64,000 nt of DNA, taken from assembly GCF_009730915.1 (NCBI RefSeq), contig NC_052477.1, positions 682,001 to 746,000 on the forward strand, in the 5' to 3' direction. Made by a program: the position numbers and the translations under genes. The stretch is from Dioscorea cayenensis subsp. rotundata (taxonomy: Eukaryota; Streptophyta; Magnoliopsida; Dioscoreales; Dioscoreaceae). The first letter of the stretch is position 1. Each line of letters begins with the position of its first letter. Of this stretch, positions 39,235 to 49,977 are shown one piece after another. The notes beneath the pieces were generated by a model that had not been told where the DNA came from, made no database searches, and was given only the letters and a program-made list of their open reading frames with translations.

Positions 39235-41980
39235 CTATATAATATGGGAACCAGAATCCCCACCATTCAAAATATCCTGAATTGATATATCTCCAATCTC
39301 CTTTCTTATAAGTGAAGGGTTAGCTTGTTTCACTTTGTCTTCTGACAGTGAAGTCATCACTGCTATGCATCTGCAAATAACACAACAAAACAAGATAGAG
39401 TCAATAGCCAGAGAATTAATGTATAGTACCTTTTTATAGTCTTTAAATGAGAAGATACACAAGTAGTGAAAGATGCCGTAGATATATGACTAGCAATTAG
39501 TTTGTGTCTTATAATGTATTGTTTCAAACCAATTCTCTTACTTCACACATTCTTCAATGTGATTGCTGTCTAATATATTCAATATTCAGGGCAAATTAAC
39601 AGTGTTACAAATTGAAAATCTTTCACAAACATTCCAGCAACTTTTCTATAAGCTAATTATCCAGCAAATGCTGTCCTAAACAAATGATTTTCTATGCATA
39701 CCTCATTCCTGCTGCTTTGGCAGCTTGGACTCCAGCAAAAGCATCTTCAATAACTATGCACTGTCAAATGCCTTTCAAAGTTTAAAATAATAATACTAAT
39801 ATAAAATATATATATATATATATAAATAGGGTCTAACTTTCTTCAAAGATGAAGCCTAGAAGGGAAGTAAATGTTCTGTGCGGAACAAAAGTTAAGCTTA
39901 TAGTTATTATAAAATATGGTTACAAATGAATTAATTCCTGGTTTCTTTTAAATACAACATAGTTACTCCCAATTCATTACCAATGACTAAATGATTGAGA
40001 ATAAGAGAAAGGATTTGTAATTCATGTAATTAGAAATAGCCTTTTCTTTAATTTACACAACACACACCAATCACTTTGTGTGAAGTAGCAGAGCCTAGAG
40101 CATGTCACAATGCCTTTGCTAGTTGCGGTTATGGAAAGGTTAGATGTAATAGTAAAATCATCCACATAGATATTTGTCTGCTAATGCTTTCAAACATTTG
40201 TGAAAAAAAGGGGAAACTTAAAATATAAAGGACAGTAAAAAAGGAAACAAGAACAGGTTCTGTTTTTTCTTTGCAAGAAAAAGTTATAAAAAGAGTAGAG
40301 AAATCCATCTTTTATTTTGCATTAAGATATTAACGTGTTTACCTCATGAGCAGGTGCATTCAAGTCCTTTGATGCTTTTAGGAAAATATCAGGAGCCGGC
40401 TTCAACCTCTTTAAACCATCAGCCGGCACAATCGCATCAAATCTGATGCCCAAGTAAGCCAACAACCAGAAAAACACAAATATGATTTTCTTTTTTGGGT
40501 TAATGATTAAAAAAACAACAACAAACTAGAAGAAAACTAATCATTAAACAACAATAGGTGGGCGTCGTGGCTTGTCCACATTGTCAAAATTAAACAAAAG
40601 TAGTGGAAGGCATAAACATAAAGCAAGAAATAGAAATAACATGTATACAATTATGATGATACATACAAAATTAGCAGTGAGACCATATATAATTCACCCA
40701 ATTATTAGGATTATTTTTCATTGGTCATCCAAGACAGTGAAAAACAATTCCAGAAGTATAATTTTTGTTTCACTGCCAAAATTTATAAATCTCCAAATCT
40801 ACTGGGAATGTAATTCTAGTGAATGGATGCCATGCCAATGCTTTCAAGAGGAACTATTGTACTTTCTATGTAACCAAACAGAGAGAATTCACAAAGAGAT
40901 TCCGAATGTTGAACTACTTAATGGGAGGTTTGAGAAACCATTATGAGCAAGATAGATATACAACAATAACTTATCTTAAATATCTCTTCTAAACTATACA
41001 ATTCTGCATATTCAATTAATCAATGTGATCCATCTCAGCAAAAGACAGAACTATAAAGAAACAAAGAATGCATAAGAATTATATGAAAACAGAGAAACCA
41101 AGCAAAACTTACATAGATGGATCAAAACCAGCAGCAGCCAAGTTAGCATTAACCTTTACCCTATCTGCACTAGATGCCACAGCAACCTTAAGCCCTCTTC
41201 TTTTGCACTGTTACACTAACAACAACAGCATTAATTCAGTCCCAAAACTCACAATTCAAATAGCAATATCATCAATCATACCTCCATCACCAACTCCAGA
41301 GCTCCCGGAAATCCAATTCCAGAGTTAGGTTTTGCATACTGTGAATAAAATCAAGCAAACAAGAACAACCATGAATCATATAAACAAAAAAAAAATCTCA
41401 AAAACTCCAATCAGAGCAAACCTTATTGATATAAATCTCATAGAATCGTTTCTTCGCTGTTGCAGTATCAAATTCCTCAACTCCTTTGAGACGAGCAACA
41501 CTTCCAAGAAAATTCGCGTCTCCTGATCCATCCATCCATCAATCCATTACCACAAAATCAAGATTCAAAACCTAGAAATTAAAGCAAGACGAGAAGAAGA
41601 AGAAGAGAAGAGGATGAGATTCAACCAGTGCCAACGAATGGCATGAAATCCTCAGCTTCGACTTCGACGCCGATCTCGGCGAAAACATCGACGGCGGCCA
41701 TACCAGCTGCTCCCTCGCTGTTGCAGAGCACGCCGTCCATGTCGAAGAGAACCGCCGATACCTTCCCCCATTCTCCAACACCCTTCTTCTCCACCACGAC
41801 CACCTCCTCATCCCTCGTCGGAGAAGCTTCAGCCACGATCCATCTCCGGCGGCGATCGGCAATGAGGAAAGCTGGCGCGCTGGAGAGAAGAAGAACCTTC
41901 GAGGATGCAGAGGGGTAAATCTGGTATTTCAAAAGACGAGGATGCGCGGTGAAATTTAAAGCAGTTGAGACGAAGGCCAT
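39235..41980 (-). CDS. HAD-only tandem paralog of SOQ1, plastid-targeted, 300 aa, seven exons
   Basis: A partial tandem copy of SOQ1 encoding the transit peptide and the whole HAD phosphatase-like domain, with no thioredoxin or NHL part. Exons (minus): 41980-41626, 41522-41422, 41338-41282, 41207-41113, 40442-40343, 39760-39702, 39370-39235. Exons 2-6 have exactly the lengths of the SOQ1 exons (101, 57, 95, 100, 59 nt), and all splice sites and the frame are intact. HAD motifs are kept: [11 protein letters not shown] (motif I), VASSAD, LKPAPD, VIEDAFAG. In SOQ1, exon 7 ends CAT-A and a GTATG donor follows. Here the sequence has become CATATTATATAG, so the donor is gone and the frame closes at TAG two codons later. 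The product would be a soluble stromal HAD protein. Intact frame and sites suggest selection, but expression is unknown. Confidence 0.88.
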
Positions 41981-42127
41981 GAAACGCGTTTCTTATGAGG
42001 GAAATTACGAGAAAGCCCTCGGGGAAAGGGAATCTTTCAATCTCGGTTTGATTCGGGCTCGTTTGAGGGGTTGTGGCGCGGAGTCATGGAATCGTTTTTG
42101 ATGAGCGGGAAAATGATGAGGGAGTGA

Positions 42128-42133
42128 CACGTG
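42128..42133. promoter_or_regulatory. G-box (CACGTG) upstream of the HAD-only paralog
   Basis: GACACGTGG about 150 bp upstream of the ATG at 41980, at a distance and in a context matching the SOQ1 G-box. It was evidently carried along with the duplication. Its activity is inferred. Confidence 0.6.
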
Positions 42134-42517
42134 GTTAATCAGACTCCCTCACGTGATTGGTTGGTTTTATAAAAAAAGAGGCTTATCCTACATGCTTAAT
42201 TTAGATCACCCACATGGCATCTCTTATATGATTCATAGGTTAGTGTCGAATAATCATAAAATTTTTGTTTTTTATTTTATATATTTAAATATATTTACAA
42301 TACCCCATCTGATGTTGGGGTTTAGAGAAAGACAGCCGTGAGGGTGAGGGTGTTAGATGCTGATCTAAATGACTCCAAGGGCATTTATAAATTTTGAATC
42401 TATAGACGTTATTTACATATAAAAAAGACTACATCATTTGACAAATTTCATAAATTTTGAATCTACAAATATCCGAAAAAATATAAGTTCATATATATAT
42501 ATATATATAAAGATGAT

Positions 42518-42669
42518 GTGTTTTTTAGGGATATATCACGATGACTATTAGATTTGCATTGCAATACGTAATAGTACCATTTTTTATAAATAGCAACGGT
42601 TAGATCATAATTTAAAAATTGTTATCAAATGTCTCTGGTTTTTAAAAACCAAAGATATATTTAAAAAAC
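42518..42669. mobile_element. Candidate MITE, 152 bp
   Basis: Imperfect terminal inverted repeats (GTGTTTTTTAGGGATATATC at the left, GATATATTTAAAAAAC at the right) enclose an AT-rich interior containing AACGGTTAGATCATAATTT. Part of the interior resembles about 2100-2190, so a family may exist. The target duplication is masked by flanking (AT)n. Confidence 0.45.
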
Positions 42670-43074
42670 TTATATATACATATATTGTGTTATTCATTAA
42701 TTGTTTGGTAACAAATAAAATAGAAAGGAAGGATGCATCAGATATTTATAAGAACGGCACATGATTTGTCACAAGTGCTTTACTCATATTTAATAATAAA
42801 TAAGTAAATAAATAAATATGTTGTTAATAAGGGTTATAGTAAATTAATGATTTAGTAAAATAATCTAGTACCCATTTCAATCTTAAATTTTTTTTCCATA
42901 ACTCAATCTTGATTTTTTTAAAAAAACATGTGTTACATCTCTCTATGCTTTGCGGTTTTTTTATAAAAATATTACCTTTATAAAAAAATGGTACTTCTCA
43001 TGCTATACCTAATTGATTAGTTTTTGAAGATTAAAAATTGTTACATATAAAATGTATTTTTTTATTTTTTTTTT

Positions 43075-44010
43075 TTGAAAAAAAGAGAGAAGTTTTCATT
43101 AATAGGTAGAAGCTTCTTCAAGCAAGATCTCCCTCCCCTAAATGAGAAGGTGCAGAGTGTCATACATGATAGTGCCCAAACAAAAAAGTAGATCTTGCCA
43201 ACATATGGCTAGTTCAATTCGATTAGACTGTCTCCTACAAAACTGTAAAGTGAATGATGGGCATTGATTTAACAGGAATTTGCACTTATTAATAAGCATT
43301 CCTATAGCTGAAATGTTAGCTTACCCTTGCAGAACTTTGCAAACCACAGCTTGAGCATCCATTTCTAGCATAACATTAGAGTAATTACCAGATTGCAACC
43401 AACACAAAACTTCCTTCAGAGCAATAGCCTCAACTACAATGGGGGAGATTAATCCATTAAATGTGGCCATGAAACCTGCTATAAAATTACCGAGATATAT
43501 AGTCACAAAGAATGATTTCCGATCCCCACCTGCAGCTGGGCAGCAAACACAGCCCCATCAAGGTTACATTTAAAATGTCCATCTGGAGGTGGCGACCAGT
43601 TCAGGCTCCTACAACATCATAGTGGCGACTATGGACCTGTTGCTTCTGCCATGATGATAGTAAGTCAGAACCTCACATGATGAAGATGTAGAGAGGCGAA
43701 GGATACGCCTTCCATAGCTTGACATTGCGCGAGTTCCAGATGCTCCGAAGTGTCATGCATAAGTTGCAAACTACATCACAATGTCCAGAAGCCAATCCCC
43801 CGTGGCCATTCAAATTAGGTTTCATTCTTCGTGCTTTGGAGCTTTGTTCTGCCAACAACTGGATTCCTACCATGCTCTTCTCGATTGCTGCTGCCATCCA
43901 GCTATAAACAACTTCAACAATCTTACTGCTTGAGACCTCATCACGTCGAGCCATCAGTTTCGCCAATTCACGATGATTTCTCGTGATCACATCCCGCGAA
44001 ACTTAATTTT
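43075..44010 (-). mobile_element. LINE remnant: RNase H-like 3' part, 5'-truncated
   Basis: On the minus strand, a block with SIWNSRNVKLWK (the end of the zinc-binding region typical of plant L1 ORF2) is followed by a PPPDGHFKCNLDGAVF-type RNase H start and then VEAIALKEVLCWLQSGNY and EMDAQAVVCKVLQG. This is the RVT_3 (RNase H-like) order. The parts are in different frames with stops between, so the copy is dead. A T-rich tract at 43050-43078 on the plus strand is the poly(A) end. No reverse transcriptase domain remains, as expected of a 5'-truncated insertion. Confidence 0.75.
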
Positions 44011-45533
44011 TGTTGCTGATCGTCGAGCGGGAAAAATGATCTCATTACTCTGTTTTACGAAAATGCACAGCAGTTGATTGTAACTTAAAAAGGCCAAATA
44101 TTGATTTTTTTTTTTTTGATTTAATGTATTTAAATACTATATCATATGATAACAAATGATTTATTAGTATCGTTTTTATTTTACAAATTCAATGGAAAAT
44201 TTTAAATTAATGACCAAACAACCAACCAAAAAGTTTCCTTCTTTTTTTTTTGTTTTTTTACAGTTATGAACTGAGAACTCTGATTTCTGAACAACTTAAA
44301 AATAAAAAATATATTTTTCTGACATCCTATAATCTATATTCTTAATATACAAAATCAATGAATAATTATACTATAACAGTATAAATTAAGACCGAATCAT
44401 ATCATATGTGATGTATATCTACCGATCTTGATATATAATACATTTCAGTATATATAATTTTTTTTATTATAAAATTAAAAACTTTAAAAATAATAAATTC
44501 GTTGATTCCAAAATTAGGAATTATTTGATTATTAAATTTTCATATATGCTCACGCACGCATAAAGAATCTGTTTTGCCATGCTTGCCCTGATCTGATTGT
44601 GGAACAGGTTCTCCCACTAGCCACTATTTTCCATGTATATTATAATAAATATTTACCCTAAAAACCAATAATTTATTTACAAAAGTTATTTACAAAAATA
44701 TATAATAATTATTTTCCCTTACAACTTTGATGGTTGAATTATTTTTAGAAAAGAAAATTCTAACAACCGCATTTCACAAATTTAATTATATTATTAATAA
44801 GAAAAATATGCTGTGACACCACACCCACAAGTCTTATTTTGTAAAATATAAATATTTAAATAAATTTAAGTAATAAATAAAATTTAGAAATAAAATTTAA
44901 GCCAAAAATTTTTAAATTTTTTGTGAAACACACGTATTATGCCAATTTAACAGCTATTTTGATTTATTTACCAATCTAAATATTTAATTTATGTATTTAA
45001 AAATATTTAGAAAAAAAAAATTGTTTTTAGAGCTTTCATTTATTGTTCTTCCCAACTTCTCTATGGATAGCCTTTTTTCGGTCCTTCTCTTTTTTACCTA
45101 TCTTGAATCAGTCCTTTGAAAATTGATATAAATAAACTAAATTTTATTTATATTATAAAAAAATTATGATTTATCAAAAGACTCCTAAATTAGATGTATT
45201 TGACCTTATTAAAAAAAAAAGTTTGTTACTTTTTCATACTTTTATAAAAATAAATAAATAAATAAAACTATGATTTATTCATCTTATGAAAAAAAAATTA
45301 TTTTATCAAATCCATCTAATTAAAAAATATATTAATCAATATTAACTTAAATAAGTTTTCCTTGATGCACAAGTATCAAAACAATATCATAAAAAACTTT
45401 AAAAAATAAATAAGAATGCACGAAAACACAAACAATTGAACAAAGCAGTCCGTTTCCCTTTGGTTCCTTTCCGTTTCCCAACAGAGAAATTACAAAACAA
45501 ACAATGAAAGGGAAAAGGTTTGATCTCACGATT
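44011..45533. other. Intergenic, very AT-rich
   Basis: No coding region, transposon ends or RNA gene are recognised. The right end holds the 3' flank of the EF-hand gene. Confidence 0.6.
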
Positions 45534-46019
45534 TCAAAAATCAACGGCGAGGATCTTCAGAAGCGCATCGAGATCAACACCATCACTTTCATTTCCACCG
45601 CCCATTTTCATCATCAACCTCACGTCTTCATCACCGACATCAACGCCGATCATTCCCAAACACGCCTTCAAATCCCCAAACCCTACCTGACCATCGCCGT
45701 CACGATCCATGACCTTGAATGCATTCTCAAACATCGAAGCCACGCCGGAAGGCATTGGGACAGCGGAAGAGGAAGCGGCGACGGTGAGGACCCTCTCAAA
45801 CTCATGGAACTCAACGAAGCCATCACGATTAGCATCAGCGGCGTAGATCATGGATCGGATCTCATCGTCGGTGGTGGCGGAGGGAGGGAAGGAGGAGGAG
45901 GAGTAGAAGGCTTTGAGATCATCGTGGCTTATGAGGCCATCGTGGTCAGCGTCGATGATGTCGAAGGCTCGCCGGAGCTCAGACGCCGGAGGTCCAGGGG
46001 CGCGGCCGGAGGGGCACAT
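45534..46019 (-). CDS. EF-hand calcium-binding protein, CP1-like, 161 aa
   Basis: A calmodulin-like calcium sensor, intronless. Three canonical EF-hand loops are visible: DADHDGLISHDD (about residue 23), DANRDGFVEFHE (about 62) and DRDGDGQVGFGD (about 104). A fourth, degenerate loop lies around GGGNESDGVDLD and lacks the usual acidic ligand spacing, so it probably does not bind calcium. Position 12 is Asp instead of Glu in loops 1 and 3. The MCPSGR N-terminus, the FYxxxxFP-type linker and the DALLKIL C-terminus resemble Arabidopsis calcium-binding protein CP1 (about 160 aa). No signal peptide or membrane segment is seen. Start: the ATG of MCPSGR, the only one before loop 1 that fits the family. 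Confidence 0.9.
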   Translation of the reverse strand: MCPSGRAPGPPASELRRAFDIIDADHDGLISHDDLKAFYSSSSFPPSATTDDEIRSMIYAADANRDGFVEFHEFERVLTVAASSSAVPMPSGVASMFENAFKVMDRDGDGQVGFGDLKACLGMIGVDVGDEDVRLMMKMGGGNESDGVDLDALLKILAVDF

Positions 46020-46116
46020 CGTGGAGATCCCTTCTGGAAGGTTCGCGAGAAGAGTTTTCTAATTTTCAAGGTTTTTATTTGGGATTGTTTTCTAATGGAA
46101 ATGAAACGTGGTTTGG

Positions 46117-46124
46117 TATTTATA
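46117..46124 (-). promoter_or_regulatory. TATA box of the CP1-like gene
   Basis: TATAAATA on the minus strand, about 100 bp before the ATG at 46019, followed by a plausible leader. Confidence 0.65.
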
Positions 46125-48416
46125 GGAAGAAAGGCGGGTAACGACAAGAGAAGGATTGCGTGTTCGGTGACGTCACCGGGTCTTCAATTTAGCGAAATTG
46201 GACTTGTAATGGAGGGCTGAAGGCTAACCACCCGGTAAGATCACCTCCTTGTACTAGATTTTTGGAAGGGTATAAATAATTGATTATATTTCTTTGTTAT
46301 TTTTTTTTTATAAATAAATATTAATGTTTATTATTTTAACAATTAAAATAAATCGTAACTCAAATTTTATGAGCTATTTTTTTGTTTTAAAATAAAAATT
46401 GCACTATTTTTTGTCGGGCATGTGAATGAGCATAAAAGCATAATTAACAAGTAGTATGATGCCATATTGATACGGAACTCATGATGAGGAATACCTTAAA
46501 AAGCTTTTTTATTTTTTTTTTAAACAAAGGGACAAGCATTATCCGATGAAGATGATCAAAAGAAACAAATATTTATAGTGATATGATGACTTAGATTCAC
46601 CATTAAAGTTGAATTAATATGCGAGACAATGATGATTTGTTATGCACATCATGATATATTGAGGACCACAACTTCACAATATATCTCTTCTGTTTTATAA
46701 TTCTAGATGGTTGGAGAACAAAGCTCCTTTACATAGATGATCTAATAAATAGTAAATAAATATTATTATTATAATATTATTATAATATAATAGGTATAAT
46801 AACCGAATTGAATTTTTTTATTTTTCTCATTTGTTTTTGGTCCCTCTACTTTTGAAAATGATTCTATTTAGTCTTTTCTATTTTAAATAAGACCAATTAT
46901 TGTCTTTATTTTTAAGAGTAGAGGAGTTAGATGGAAAGAGAATAAGGGTAGAGAGACTAAATTTATTTATTTTCAAGAGTAAAGGAATTAGTGTGGCGTA
47001 TTTCTAAATAGAGAGATCAAAAAAGAAGAGAGTGAAAAATAGAGGTATCAATGAAAATATTATATTAATATTATACAGTGTGATACAGTACTATGACATG
47101 ATAGATTTTATACCGCATCACTCACCCACCGCTCAAATAACTATCAGATCATGGAGCATTTGTATGAATAAGTTTACATTAAAATTATTAAAGTAAGAAT
47201 TAGATGCTAAATATGATGAGAAGTCGGTGACTGTTGAACCGGTGGTCAATTTCACCATCGGTGATTGTAGCCAGGAAGGGAAAGAGACAACGAAGACCAT
47301 TCTAGCTTTTCTTGCGTGGGAACTATACTTGGAGAGGAGGTAAGGTTAAACTCGGTCAGTCACCGTCCCACGCGCTTTGTCCTCTTAGGTCTTGTATTTA
47401 TTAAATTATTGGGCTGATTCCTTCTTTTTTGGATGGCCCAGTGGGCCCCACCAATCACATGTATGAGCCCACGTGATGGTAAGTAATAACCTCTTATTAT
47501 GGATTCTTCGAATAAACATAGATTCCACATAGATTCCCTGATCTATTGGGGTGAGTTTTTTTTTTCTTCTAATTTTATAAGTTAATTTTCAATTAATTGG
47601 GAAAATAAAATTAATAAAATAAGCTCTTTCTCTTCTAATTTATATCAAAGTTTGAATTCAAAATCTCTTAACTTATACTTGAAAATATATTAATTACAGG
47701 AACAAATATATGTTTAAAAAATAATTTGGAATCATGTGCATTCTCGTTAACACATTTTTTTAAAAAAATTGATGTTATGATGAATGATAGTATGATAACT
47801 TGATAAGGCTATTCTATTTAAGAGAATAGATAAAAGAATTAATATTGAAGGTGATTCCAATCTTGATTCAACTTAAGAAACCCTACAAGTTGAAAAATGC
47901 ACCATGGCAGGGAGAAACATTAATTAGTTGAAAAAGACACAACATCATAAAACTTTGACTTTAAAAAATATTTCTGATTTTGAATATTAAATTTCTTTTA
48001 GATAAAAATAAATAAAAACAAGACAAATAGAAATTTTGAACATTAATTTTGATGTTACATCTCTTTTTTTTCTGTATTTTTAATGGGCACATTTAGAATG
48101 AATATAATAAGATAAAATATTAATTAATGCAGTTGCATGCTATGACGGGAGTTTAACTTAATAATTATGAATTAACAATGAGCTTATATTGAAAAGTCAT
48201 TCGTTTTATGGTCAAATATATATACACATAAATTTAAGTTATATTTTTTATTATTTGAATGGATATATAATATATAATCACAAAAATTTCTCTTTAATAT
48301 ATGCCATGAATTAAAACTAATTAATAAAAAAAATAAATTAGTATAACTCCTCCATCAGTGGCATTCCCGTGATTTTATTAAACATCGATGGTATTTACTA
48401 TTTACACACAAGTAAG
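46125..48416. other. Intergenic between CP1-like gene and snoRNA locus
   Basis: Contains a degenerate foldback element (46808-47060, listed separately) and a GC-richer patch around 47210-47480 with GTGGGCCCCAC. No coding region is recognised. Confidence 0.55.
46808..47060. mobile_element. Degenerate foldback/MITE-like element
   Basis: The left arm (GGTCCCTCTACTTTTGAAAA and the bases to ATTTAGTC) is repeated in inverted, diverged form in the right arm (ATTTATTTTCAAGAGTAAAGG and later GAGAGATCAAAAAAG). No clean termini or target duplication were found. Confidence 0.4.
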
Positions 48417-48440
48417 AAACCCTAGGTTTGTATATAAATA
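48417..48440 (+). promoter_or_regulatory. Telo-box plus TATA promoter of the snoRNA locus
   Basis: AAACCCTA (telo-box, 48417-48424) is followed 6 bp later by TATATAAATA (48431-48440). This pairing is typical of plant snoRNA and translation-machinery promoters. No protein-coding frame follows, and two C/D snoRNA candidates lie 350-550 bp downstream. Confidence 0.7.
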
Positions 48441-48791
48441 GAGAGTGATTGAAAGAGTCAGAGCGGCTGTGTATCATCGAGAAATTTCTAGGGTTTTTTC
48501 TCCCAATTTGCTTCATTGATTTCTGATTCTAGTGTTCTCTCTTTTCCCCTTATTTGATTTTATACACAAATCAAAAGCCCTTTGATGGACCAATCCCTAA
48601 TCTGAATCTAGGGTTAGGGTTTCAATTGGTCTTATTTCAAGGTAGCAAAGGGCGAAATTGGTTGTCCAGGAGATGTTGAGTCGCTTGCTGATTTCTCATG
48701 AAGCGCAGTGAATAATTTCTCCGAAATTTTTTGGTTTTAATTTTTTTAAATTTAGGGTTAGGGTTTGAGGGGGGTTGTTGTTTCTTTGAGA

Positions 48792-48875
48792 GGGTCCGAT
48801 GATGGCATGGAATCTTTGAGACCTGATTTCTATTTTTTTGATGAAAAAATTTCAAGCAATTTTCTCTGAGGACCC
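48792..48875 (+). ncRNA. C/D-box snoRNA candidate targeting 18S rRNA
   Basis: All parts of a C/D snoRNA are present in 84 nt: a perfect 6-bp terminal stem (GGGTCC 48792-48797 with GGACCC 48870-48875), box C ATGATGG (48799-48805), box D' CTGA (48823-48826), box C' TTGATGA (48838-48844) and box D CTGA (48866-48869). The 12 nt directly before D' (AATCTTTGAGAC) are perfectly complementary to GTCTCAAAGATT in the conserved 5' region of plant 18S rRNA. By the box D+5 rule the methylated base would be the C of GTCTC, about C38 in my recollection of plant 18S numbering. The guide next to box D has no target that I recognise. Confidence 0.85.
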
Positions 48876-48914
48876 ATTTTTTATTTATTTTATTTTATTT
48901 TATTTTATTTATTC

Positions 48915-48997
48915 ATTGAGATGATGAAATGCACTGGGCTCTGATTAACATTTGAAGCAAATGCATTTGCCTAGAAAGCATCGTCTGATACTCCAAT
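48915..48997 (+). ncRNA. Second C/D-box snoRNA candidate, possible 25S rRNA target
   Basis: Box C ATGATGA (48921-48927, consensus), CTGA at 48941-48944 (D') and CTGA at 48985-48988 (D), closed by ATTGAG (48915-48920) with CTCCAAT (48991-48997), a 6-bp stem with one bulge. Box C' is not clear. The stretch before D' contains GCACTGGGC (48931-48939), complementary to GCCCAGTGC, which occurs in the conserved 25S segment TGCCCAGTGCTCTGAATG. It lies 40 nt after the first snoRNA on the same strand, as in plant polycistronic snoRNA genes. Confidence 0.65.
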
Positions 48998-49977
48998 TTT
49001 TATTCTTTTTTTTCCCTTAATTTTTTCCCATATATATAATTGTTTTTTTTTTAATTTTTTTTAATCTATTATCGGTCGGAATTATATACATTTAAATTGG
49101 TATGCATAATTACAATTAACATATAATATATAAATATGCATTTACTTGTATAAATGTACATATATATATACAGATATATTGTACATAGATACATATTGTT
49201 ATATTTGTAGTAATATATGTTAGGAAATTAAGTAATTTATTAATAGTTATTTATTTAAATTTTTTGATTAATTTTTGTCACGGTAAATAATTAACAATTA
49301 AGGAATGAAGAAAAAAATAAATAAATGGTGCATAGGGGTATAATTTTCCATATCAATTTTTAGATTTTTCTTTGAAAGTATACGCGCTAATTTACTATAA
49401 TGGAGAGAATGCGTGTATTTCTTTTATTAAATTTGAATTATTTCCAAATTTTTGTGTATTTAAAGCAACAAATAAATCATGATTTTTATTCAAAATTCTC
49501 ATAGCACTAACAAAATCGAATTTATTGTTATACAAAAACCATTAACAAAAACACTCAATAAACTAAAACAATATTAGAAACTCCACATTTCTCTACAAGC
49601 CAAACAAAATCCCATACCCACTACTTGAGTTTTAAAGAGTCCAACAAATAATCAATTTAATTCATATGTGCTTATTAATTTTTTTTTTTTAAACTTATCA
49701 CATTTATTTAATTTACATGATTTAAAAAAATTAGTTAAAATTAGCAAATTATCTATATTTTATAAAATATTTTATTATTTTTTAAAATTACTCATGTTTA
49801 AAACTCTACTAAGTAGAATATATGATTTAATGTTTAGTTGATTGTGATTTATTGAAAATTGTACAACTATAAATATAAAAAATTTATTTAATATTTTACA
49901 AAATTTTTAAATAGACAAATAAAAAAAAAATATAAAAAATTATAAAATATTACAAGCAAAAATGAACCGAAGGAGTA
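48998..49977. other. Intergenic, AT-rich
   Basis: No coding region, further snoRNA or transposon is recognised between the snoRNA locus and the pseudogene fragment. Confidence 0.55.

Larger units (their letters stand above)
41981..43069. other. Upstream region of the HAD-only gene and intergenic DNA
   Basis: Similarity to the SOQ1 upstream region continues to about 42230, which marks the right end of the duplicated segment. The remainder is AT-rich, with an (AT)n run near 42490-42510 and a candidate MITE listed separately. Confidence 0.6.

Noticed and set aside
40572-40946. 124-codon plus-strand frame
   Set aside because: It lies inside intron 4 of the HAD-only gene, has no recognisable domain and is antisense to the gene.
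45504-46220. 238-codon plus-strand frame over the EF-hand gene
   Set aside because: It is antisense to a convincing EF-hand protein and resembles no family.
48577-48653. TGATGG...CTGA within the GCCCTTTG hairpin as a third C/D snoRNA
   Set aside because: The terminal stem is good, but no CTGA stands before the 3' arm, so the box D requirement fails.
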